A DNA stretch of 64,000 bases from Micrococcaceae bacterium Sec5.8 (lineage in GTDB: Bacteria > Actinomycetota > Actinomycetes > Actinomycetales > Micrococcaceae), in NCBI GenBank assembly GCA_039636775.1, contig CP143429.1:1674001-1738000 (forward strand), written 5' to 3'. Each line of letters begins with the position of its first letter. The first letter of the stretch is position 1. The notes below the pieces were generated by a model, which was not told the origin of the DNA, did no database searches, and saw nothing but the letters and a program-made list of their open reading frames with translations. Of this stretch, positions 55,892 to 64,000 are shown one piece after another. Position numbers and translations under genes: made by a program.

Positions 55892-57148
55892 ATGACCAGC
55901 ACAGCATCTGCCAACGCCTCGTCGATTTCCGAACTGGAGCGACTGAAAGTCCTGCACAACGGGCAGAAGGAAAAGCTGACCTTTTCAGACGCCGAATTTG
56001 AACGCCGGCTGTCCGGCCTTCGCCGCATCATGGCGGAAAAGAGCCTGGACGCCGTCGTCCTGACGAGCTACCACTCGATCAAGTACTACTCCGACTTCCT
56101 CTTCACCTACTTCGGCCGCTCCTACGCCATGGTGGTCACCAAGGACGACACCGTGACCGTTACGGCCAACATCGACGCCGGCATGCCGTGGCGGCGCAGC
56201 TACGGTGACAACGTGGTCTACACGGACTGGCGCCGGGACAACTACATTTTCGCCATCCAGGAGGCGCTCCGCACCCGCGGCATCAACCCCCGCCGGATCG
56301 GCGTCGAAGACGATTCGCTCCCGCTGGACAACCGCAACAAGATCCAGGCCGCCTTCGACTCGGCCACCCTGGTCGACGTCGCCCAGGCAGCCATGCGCCA
56401 GCGGATGATCAAATCGGCCGAAGAGATTGAGGTCATCAAGCACGGGGCCCGCATCGGAGACCTGGGCGGAGAGGCCATCCGCAACGCCATCACGGCCGGG
56501 ATCACCGAATATGAGGTGGCCCTGATCGGCACCGAAGCCATGGTCCACGAAATCGCCCGGACCTTCCCGGACTCGGAAATCCGCGACACCTGGGTCTGGT
56601 TCCAGTCCGGCATCAACACCGACGGCGCCCACAACTGGGCCACCACACGCAAGATCCAGGAACACGACATCCTGTCCCTGAACTGCTTCCCCATGACCTC
56701 CGGCTACTACACCGCCCTGGAGCGCACCCTGTTCTACGGCGAACCCGACGCCCGCTCCCTGGAACTGTGGAACATCAACGTGGAAGTCCACCAGCGCGGC
56801 CTCGAACTCATCAAGCCCGGGGCCGTCTGCAAGGACATCGCCGCCGAACTGAACGAGATCTACGTGGGCCACGGACTACTGGCCAACCGGACCTTCGGCT
56901 ACGGCCACTCCTTCGGAGTGCTGAGCCACTACTACGGCCGCGAAGCCGGACTGGAGCTACGCGAGGACATCGACACCGTACTGGAACCGGGCATGGTCGT
57001 CTCCATGGAACCGATGATCACCGTCCTGGACGGACAACCCGGCGCCGGCGGCTACCGCGAGCACGACATCCTCGTGGTCGGCGAGGACGGCGCCGAGAAC
57101 ATCACCAAGTTCCCCTTCGGCCCCGAATACAACATCATCGGCGCCTGA
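55892..57148 (+). CDS. creatinase (creatine amidinohydrolase)
   Basis: Creatinase hydrolyses creatine to sarcosine and urea. The 418-residue protein follows bacterial creatinases along its whole length and has the M24 (pita-bread) fold without metal ligands. The catalytic His lies in INTDGAHNWATTRK, the two active-site Glu in YTALERTLF and VVSMEPMITVL, and FGYGHSFGVLSHYYGREAGL is also conserved. The N-terminus LTSYHSIKYYSDFLFTYFGR forms the partner domain. It is preceded by GAAGAAAGG and is probably co-transcribed with the transporter 59 bases upstream. Confidence 0.9.
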   Translation: MTSTASANASSISELERLKVLHNGQKEKLTFSDAEFERRLSGLRRIMAEKSLDAVVLTSYHSIKYYSDFLFTYFGRSYAMVVTKDDTVTVTANIDAGMPWRRSYGDNVVYTDWRRDNYIFAIQEALRTRGINPRRIGVEDDSLPLDNRNKIQAAFDSATLVDVAQAAMRQRMIKSAEEIEVIKHGARIGDLGGEAIRNAITAGITEYEVALIGTEAMVHEIARTFPDSEIRDTWVWFQSGINTDGAHNWATTRKIQEHDILSLNCFPMTSGYYTALERTLFYGEPDARSLELWNINVEVHQRGLELIKPGAVCKDIAAELNEIYVGHGLLANRTFGYGHSFGVLSHYYGREAGLELREDIDTVLEPGMVVSMEPMITVLDGQPGAGGYREHDILVVGEDGAENITKFPFGPEYNIIGA

Positions 57149-57179
57149 CCGGCCCAAACCCCCCTGAAAGGGACGGACA

Positions 57180-57216
57180 GAGAAGCGGCGCCACGGTCAA
57201 TGTGGCGCCACTTCTC
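57180..57216. terminator. strong hairpin after creatinase gene
   Basis: GAGAAGCGGCGCCAC and GTGGCGCCACTTCTC pair around a seven-base loop, with one mismatch. There is no T-run, so it may block read-through as a bidirectional hairpin or serve as a control element just 15 bases before the iclR start. Confidence 0.65.
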
Positions 57217-57230
57217 GGCCCTCATACGGA

Positions 57231-58070
57231 ATGATGGTAGACACCATGACCCCAGCAGAATCCCCTGACACCACCGGAAACGGCGACACCAAAGGCACCT
57301 CCGTCATCGTCAACGCCATCGCCGTGCTGCGGACGTTCACCGCCGATGAACCCCTGCTCGGCGTCACCGAGATCGCCAACCGGGTCGGCCTGCACAAGAG
57401 CACGGTTTCCCGGATCCTGGCCACGTTTGAACAGGAACACTTGGTGGAACGGGACCCGGAAACCCGCCGTTTCCGCCTGGGGCTGGGACTGATCGCCGTC
57501 GCCGGGCCGCTGCTGGCGGAACTGGAAGAACGGCGCGTGGCCTACCCCGTCCTGCGGGAACTCACCGAGCAGACTGGCGAAACCAGCGCACTGATGGTCT
57601 GGAACAGCGCCGAGTCAATGTGCGTGGAACAGATCGCCAGCCACCACCAAATCAAGCACACCACCCCGCTGGGAGCCCGCTACACGGACGCTATGAGCGC
57701 CTCCGTGCAGGTCTTCCTGTCCGCCGAACCCGTCGAACGTGTCCGCACCCTCCTGCGCAGCGGTGCTATCAGCTATCTGGGACTCGACGATGCCGGTCTG
57801 GATGGCTACCAGATCAAGCTCAAGGATGTGACGGCCCGTGGTTGGGCCATCAACTACGGCGAATCCTCCATCGACGAAGTGGGCGTGGCCGCCCCTGTCT
57901 ACGACCACCGCGGTGACATCGTGGCGGCCGTCCTGATCTCCGCGCCCCGGTTCCGGGTTTCACGGGAAAGACTGCAAAGCCTGGGGGAGGCAGGCGCAGC
58001 CGCGGCCCGCAGGGTCACAACCCGTCTGGGCGGCCGGCCGCCCGGACGTTCAGAGCCAAGCCACAGCTAG
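57231..58070 (+). CDS. IclR-family transcriptional regulator
   Basis: A 279-residue regulator: the helix-turn-helix is LGVTEIANRVGLHKSTVSRI followed by LATFEQEHLVERDPETRRFR, and the C-terminal effector domain contains LTEQTGETSALMVW, TPLGARYTDAMSASVQVFLS and RGWAINYGESSIDEVGVAAP. Starts at 57231, 57234 and 57246 are all possible; none has a perfect ribosome-binding site. By position it is the likely regulator of the creatine/sarcosine genes, with a pathway metabolite as effector. Confidence 0.92.
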   Translation: MMVDTMTPAESPDTTGNGDTKGTSVIVNAIAVLRTFTADEPLLGVTEIANRVGLHKSTVSRILATFEQEHLVERDPETRRFRLGLGLIAVAGPLLAELEERRVAYPVLRELTEQTGETSALMVWNSAESMCVEQIASHHQIKHTTPLGARYTDAMSASVQVFLSAEPVERVRTLLRSGAISYLGLDDAGLDGYQIKLKDVTARGWAINYGESSIDEVGVAAPVYDHRGDIVAAVLISAPRFRVSRERLQSLGEAGAAAARRVTTRLGGRPPGRSEPSHS

Positions 58071-58109
58071 GAAGTCAGCCGAGCCTAGAAAGCCGGAAGG
58101 CCAAGGGAC

Positions 58110-58660
58110 GTGTGGACAGTGTCCACACTTTGGGTCTCGGACTGGGCCGTACCGGTGCCGGATCGGGCCGGATTCCGCATGTTTCGGCGGGAGTCCAGTG
58201 CTTGCGGGGGCTGGAGTCCGGTTCGAGTCCCACCTCGGGCACAGTGTTTTCCCTGTTCAGGGGCTTTTTGGTGTTTCGTCGTGTGCACATTGTTCACACG
58301 CTCGCCTCTGATCTGATGTTCCGGGTGCGTGGGTCCCGGAAACGGCCTATTCGGTTGTCTGGGGGAGCGGCTGGCTACGGCAGGACGGGTGCCTCCTCGC
58401 GGGGTCTGTTCTGGGTGTTCATCCTCGTTCGTCCTTCCGTTGGGTTTTCGCGTTCACTACTTCATGGTGGCTGGGGCCGCGTACAACATGATTTTCGGAT
58501 TATTCTTTGGAGCTGGCTGGGGTTGCTGCCGGTCCAGAGTTCCGCTCTGATACCTCTTCATGCCGGAACGCGGGGGAAACGGCATGACCTGGCCACTGGT
58601 CCGGAGCTGATCATGAGCTCGCCGAGCCTGGCCAGTCGGCAGTCGGGGCCGGCCTCGGGG
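58110..58660. repeat. long direct repeat, copy E
   Basis: P1 (GTGGAC form) is at 58110-58128, the tRNA-like 23-mer at 58220-58242, and P2 at 58281-58299, 171 bases after P1. P2 is GTGTGCACATTGTTCACAC, the GTGCAC form with one broken pair. The hairpin block and the short DUF4192-like minus-strand tail follow. It directly follows the iclR gene and precedes a decayed insertion sequence. Confidence 0.9.
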
Positions 58661-58934
58661 GGCAGGTCACCAGTTCCTGGTTGCGGTCTTCGTTCTGTTC
58701 GCGGATATGAGCGACGGCGCCACGATGTGCCGTGCTCCGCTCGGCCAGTGCACTACGCGGCGTGGTCCGGCGCTGTTGGCGGCCGCGGGCATACGCATCG
58801 GCACGGCTCAACTGCAGCTCTTCGCGGACCGGTTCGGAGTAGGACTCGGCAGGCATGAGGTCATTGTGGATGCTCGCACCCGGTTCCGCAACTACCCGAC
58901 GAGACTCACGAATAGTGCTCGCGAAATGGGGTGC

Positions 58935-60262
58935 GTGCCTCATTTGGGAAATGCTCGCGAAACGGGTCCGGCTCCGGGTGCTGCTGGGACCATGATGGAT
59001 GGGTCAGGGGTTGTCGTTGTCAGCGCGCAGGGAGATCACCAAGTAATCCGCGGCGGAGCACGCGCGGGCGGCCTAGAAGGACAAGGGCAGGATCCGGGAC
59101 GATCTGGTCGCGGTCACCGGCTGGTCCCGGGCCAATGCCCGCCGCGCGTTGTCCACGGCGCTGAAGCGTAAGACCCCGGTCCGGAAGGCGAAGCGGAAGC
59201 CCCGGCCGCGGACTTATGGATACGACACGCTGACGGCCTTGATCAGGGTCTGGCTGCTGGCTGGCATGCCCTCGGGCAAGTATCTCGCGGCGACGATGGA
59301 CCTATGGCTGCCGAGGCTGGAGGCCCTCGGGGAGCTTCGGAAGGCCCGATTCAGCCCCGAGGTCCGGGAGCAGCTGATGACAGTGTCCGGGGCGACCATC
59401 GACCGGCTGCTGCGGCCCACCCGGGCGGGGATGGCGCCGAAGGGATTGTCCGCCACGAAGGCCGGCAGCGAGCTCCGCTCGTCCATCGCGGTGCGCCGGG
59501 CAGGACAGGAACACGAGCAGGTTCCGGGGTTCATCGAGCCGGATCTGGTCGCGCATTGCGGCCCTGCGCTGGTGGGGGAATTCGCCCGCACGCTCACCGC
59601 TGCCGATGTGTTCACCGGCTGGACGGAGAACGTCGCGATCCGTAACAGCGCCTACAAATGGATCCTCGCAGCGATGGAGACCGTCGCCGAGCGTCTGCCG
59701 TTCCTGCTCACTGGTTTGGACACCGATAACGGTGGGGAGTTCATCAACCAGGCCCTCGTCGGCTGGGCAACGGCCCGGGACATTTACTTCACGCGGGCCA
59801 GGCCTTACAAGTCCAACGACAACGCCCATGTGGAGCAGAAAAGCGGTGACATCGTGCGCCGCCACGCTTTCCACTACCGGTACGACACCGCACTGGAACT
59901 GCAGCAGCTTAACGAGCTCTACGACCTGGTGCGGATCCGGTTCAACATGTTTACCGCGACGAAGAAAGCCATTGGCTGGCGGGAGAACCGGAACGGTCAC
60001 AAGACCCGCGTCTACGACAAGCCCCGGAGCCCCTACCAGCGGGTCACCGACGCGGGTGTGCTCACACCCCCCAAAGCCGCTGAACTCGAGGCCGTGTTCA
60101 ACTCCACGAATCCCGCCGATCTCACCCGCGGAATCACGGACATCCAGCTCCAGCTCATCAGCCTCGCCGCCGACAAGACCCAAGCAATACGTCAGTCGCC
60201 CACGCGAGCAAAAATACGTGAGGCACGCACAGCCGTTTCGCGAGCATCTTGACGTGAGGCAC
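58935..60262 (+). mobile_element. rve-type insertion sequence with matched ends
   Basis: The left end (58935-58965) contains GTGCCTCA and then ATGCTCGCGAAACGG; the right end (60233-60262) is the inverted CCGTTTCGCGAGCAT then TGAGGCAC at the same spacing. Additional half-repeats lie just outside or inside (TGCTCGCGAAA at about 58916; GTGAGGCACGCAC at 60218). The element encloses a single integrase-core transposase gene, now damaged. The family is not assigned. Confidence 0.78.
59032..60252 (+). pseudogene. integrase-core (rve) transposase, 5' stop codons
   Basis: From TTG at 59149 the frame is open for 367 residues and includes the catalytic triad region: EPDLVAHCGPALVGEFARTL, LTGLDTDNGGEFINQALVGW and KSNDNAHVEQKSGDIVRRHA. 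The family-like N-terminus lies upstream in the same frame (GRIRDDLVAVTGWSRANARR) but is broken by TAA and TAG codons at about 59040 and 59073. A shortened protein starting at 59149 would lack the N-terminal DNA-binding part. It is therefore probably inactive. Confidence 0.82.
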
Positions 60263-60359
60263 TACGCCGCTGACCTGTGTCATGTCCCTTAAGCCCCGCG
60301 CCACACTGGAACCTCCGGGCCTAGACTGTCGCTAAGAGGACAATTTCGCGGGAGGTGCC

Positions 60360-60824
60360 ATGGCGCGACTGAGTATTTTGGACCGGTTCAGGCCTGTCGG
60401 TGCTCCCGGCCCTGCGGGCCCGGCTGGCGTGCCGGCCGCTGACAACCAGGGTCCGGCCGTCGAACTGGCACCGGTGTTCGCCGCACTCGCCCAGGACGCC
60501 GCACTTTGCGTGCAAGTCGTAGACCAAGCACGTCTGATCGCGGAAGAGGACGTGGCCCGGGCGCGCACCCAAGCCGCGGCGATTCTGTCCCAAGCCCGAC
60601 TTGATGCCGGCGCGGCGCGCGCAGACGCCGCCGCCCGGGTCGAGAGGGAAACCTCGGAGAGGGACGCGGAGCAGCTGGAGCAGGCGCGCCACGAGGCAGC
60701 GGCGCTGGAAGAGTCTGGCCTCGCGCTTATCCCGGCCGCTGTCTATCAGCTCATCGACACACTGCTTGCTCCGCTGAACCCGGGACCGCCAAGTCCGGAA
60801 CAGCGCAGCCCGGCAAGCATATGA
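60360..60824 (+). CDS. V/A-type ATPase peripheral-stalk (G/H-like) subunit
   Basis: A 154-residue protein with a Pro/Ala-rich start and a long charged helix (ARARTQAAAILSQARLDAGA, ARVERETSERDAEQLEQARH) typical of the coiled-coil stalk subunits of V/A-type ATPases. Sequence similarity is weak, so the call rests on position as first gene of the operon and on composition. ATG at 60360 follows GGGAGG. It overlaps the next gene by four bases. Confidence 0.65.
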   Translation: MARLSILDRFRPVGAPGPAGPAGVPAADNQGPAVELAPVFAALAQDAALCVQVVDQARLIAEEDVARARTQAAAILSQARLDAGAARADAAARVERETSERDAEQLEQARHEAAALEESGLALIPAAVYQLIDTLLAPLNPGPPSPEQRSPASI

Positions 60825-61733
60825 AAGCAGACTGGGTGGCGGCCAGCGTGAGGGCCCGGTCCATGGCGCATCGCCGGGTGGGTGCCGGGGCGAGCCGCGT
60901 GATAGCAGCTCAACCCACCCTTGGCCGCGCCCTCTCCTCGCTGCAGGAATCAAGCTATGCGGAACGGCTTCGCGGGGCGTCCGGACTCGCTGCGGCGGAG
61001 CGCGCGCTTCAGGAGACTGTCCTGTGGCAACTGCGTGTGCTTGCCGGGTGGCTTCCCGCATCGGGCACCGCACTTGCACGGGCGGCCGCGGGGGCTTTTG
61101 AGATCGCGAACATTACGGCCTTGGCGCACCAGCTCGCCGGCGGTGCGAAGGCCCCCGAGCCCTATCACCTGGGTGCACTTGCCACCGCATGGCCGCGGCT
61201 TCGTTCCGCCGGGTCGGTTGAGGAGTTGGCGACTATCCTGCGCGCCACAGCCTGGGGTGACGTCGGCACTGCAGGAACCGGTTCGCTAAGGGACGCGCTG
61301 ACCGTGGCCTGGCTGCGGCGGCTGGCCGCTGTGGCACCACCGGCGCGGCCGTGGTGCGGCGCGGTGTGCGCCCTTACGGCCGCCCGGATGCTGACGGTCG
61401 ACGGCGTGAGGCCACCTGCGCCGGTCCGTCACTTGTTGCGCCCCGTCCTGGGCAGCTCCTGGGAAGCCGCCGCGAGTCTTGCCGAGTTCACTTCGGCGCT
61501 GCAGCCGTCCCTGCGGACGGTGCTGGTCGGTATTGCATCACCGAAGGACCTGTGGCATGCAGAGGCCCGCGTCTGCGCTGCCGTGGAGAAAGACGGTTTC
61601 CAATTGCTTCGTGCTTCGATGCCCGGACCGGACGTGGTTCTGGGCGCCATTGCCGTCCTGTCCACCGATGCGTGGAGGGTCCGAGCGGCCCTTACTGCCG
61701 CTGCTGCGGGCGCCGGGTCCAGTGAGGTGCTCG

Positions 61734-61747
<14 letters not shown>
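60821..61747 (+). CDS. V/A-type ATPase subunit C (central stalk d-like)
   Basis: A 308-residue Ala-rich helical protein. SVRARSMAHRRVGAGASRVI, LWQLRVLAGWLPASGTALAR, AFEIANITALAHQLAGGAKA, YHLGALATAWPRLRSAGSVE and ATAWGDVGTAGTGSLRDALT recall actinobacterial V-type ATPase subunit C, which links the rotor to the membrane ring. It follows the stalk subunit with a 4-base overlap and itself overlaps the subunit I gene by 14 bases. Confidence 0.75.
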
Positions 61748-63502
<1,755 letters not shown>

Positions 63503-63517
63503 CGGGGAGCTGGAGCG

Positions 63518-63742
63518 ATGTTCGACACGATTGCCGCGATCGGCGAACAGGCATTGCTGGACGGGTTCCGGCTCGCCGGCGTCAGCGTCTTCGCCGGCTC
63601 CACCGATGAGGAAATCCTTCACGCCTGGACGGCGTTGCCCCGGGACACCGCAATCGTCATCCTCACACCCCGTTCCGCGCAGGCACTGGAGCCAGTCCTG
63701 GCCGATCCCCGCTCACCCATGACCGTGGTGCTGCCATCATGA
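63518..63742 (+). CDS. V/A-type ATPase subunit F
   Basis: A 74-residue protein (MFDTIAAIGEQALLDGFRLA, GVSVFAGSTDEEILHAWTAL, AIVILTPRSAQALEPVLADP) with the layout of the small central-stalk F subunit: an N-terminal alpha/beta unit sensing GxxxxxFRLAGV. It is shorter than many family members (about 100). The ribosome-binding site GGGGAGCTGGAGCG precedes ATG 63518. Confidence 0.82.
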   Translation: MFDTIAAIGEQALLDGFRLAGVSVFAGSTDEEILHAWTALPRDTAIVILTPRSAQALEPVLADPRSPMTVVLPS

Positions 63743-64000
63743 CCGGGCTCGCTCCGGAGTCCGAGGCGGCCTTGGGGCCGGTACGAATGGCGCTCAGGGC
63801 GGCGGCGGAGAAGCAGGCTGCTGAACTCCGGGACGCTGCCCGCAGCCAGGGCGATGCGCTGTTGGAAGCCGCACGGGCCGAAGCCGCTGGAATCCTCGCC
63901 GCCGCGGCTGACGAGGGTGCGGCCGCCGCCCGCTCGGAGGCCGCGCTGCGCTCGGCGCGGGCGCGCCGTGAAGCGCATGAGCTGGTCCTGGCACAACACA
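63739..64000 (+). CDS. V/A-type ATPase subunit E, partial
   Basis: The open frame starts at ATG 63739, overlapping the subunit F stop by four bases, and continues past the window end. The visible 87 residues are a long charged helix (RAAAEKQAAELRDAARSQGD, ALLEAARAEAAGILAAAADE) as expected for the E stalk subunit. The C-terminal globular part and the catalytic A and B subunits would lie beyond the window. Confidence 0.75.
   Translation, partial: MTGLAPESEAALGPVRMALRAAAEKQAAELRDAARSQGDALLEAARAEAAGILAAAADEGAAAARSEAALRSARARREAHELVLAQH

Overview
This is a high-GC window from a Gram-positive actinobacterium, most probably a Micrococcaceae member (Arthrobacter/Pseudarthrobacter type). The evidence is codon use, actinobacterial families (CmtR, DUF6153, DUF3105, F510_1955, tetrameric sarcosine oxidase, DUF4192, DUF6355) and CsoR-type copper operators. 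No rRNA, CRISPR array or intact tRNA gene was seen. The window is a mosaic: functional metal-resistance and catabolic modules are separated by decayed mobile elements, gene remnants and five same-orientation copies of a long non-coding repeat.

Layout. 1-5.7 kb is wreckage: an IS1380-type transposase remnant joined to an alpha/beta-hydrolase tail, an amino-acid permease with an internal stop, and an intact-looking IS21 element whose far side abuts a truncated nuclease gene. 6.0-9.2 kb holds an MFS exporter with an ArsR regulator and a CmtR-type sensor with a cation transporter and a thioredoxin-like protein. 9.2-11.7 kb holds a CDF exporter, a DsbA-like thioredoxin, CopC and a truncated adenylate-forming enzyme. 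Repeat copy A, a resolvase remnant, a YnfA-type protein, a DinB-like protein and a second thioredoxin-like protein follow.

14.5-30.8 kb is a large copper island. Three CsoR-like palindromes (17871, 20466, 29709) head minus-strand units. The unit from 29.6 kb runs CopZ-like, CopB-type ATPase, DUF6153, DUF305, BNR-repeat lipoprotein, CcdA-like, multicopper oxidase, Lgt, DUF3105. The unit from 17.8 kb runs SHOCT protein, multicopper oxidase, DUF302, SHOCT protein, cupredoxin. A single SHOCT/coiled-coil fusion lies at 18.8-20.4 kb. Together they suggest cytosolic capture and export of Cu(I) plus extracytoplasmic oxidation and buffering. A MarR regulator and an anchored His/Met-tailed protein close the island.

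31.2-39.1 kb is low in function: a disabled IS110 transposase, SRAP, amidohydrolase and hypothetical-gene remnants, repeat copies B and C, and a tandem pair of small secreted cysteine proteins (DUF6355-like). 39.1-42.6 kb carries two CrcB fluoride channels and an amide-utilisation cluster (AmiS/UreI channel, FmdB, FmdA). Repeat copy D with a DUF4192 fragment and a nucleoside deaminase follow.

45.3-58.1 kb is a coherent creatine/sarcosine pathway: creatinase gives sarcosine and urea; heterotetrameric sarcosine oxidase gives glycine and 5,10-methylene-THF; GlyA makes serine; SdaA makes pyruvate; PurU recovers THF from formyl-THF. A major-facilitator transporter and an IclR regulator complete it, and two matching 26-bp repeats lie in the divergent promoter region. 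After repeat copy E and a decayed rve-type insertion sequence, 60.4-64.0 kb begins a V/A-type ATPase operon that runs off the end of the window.
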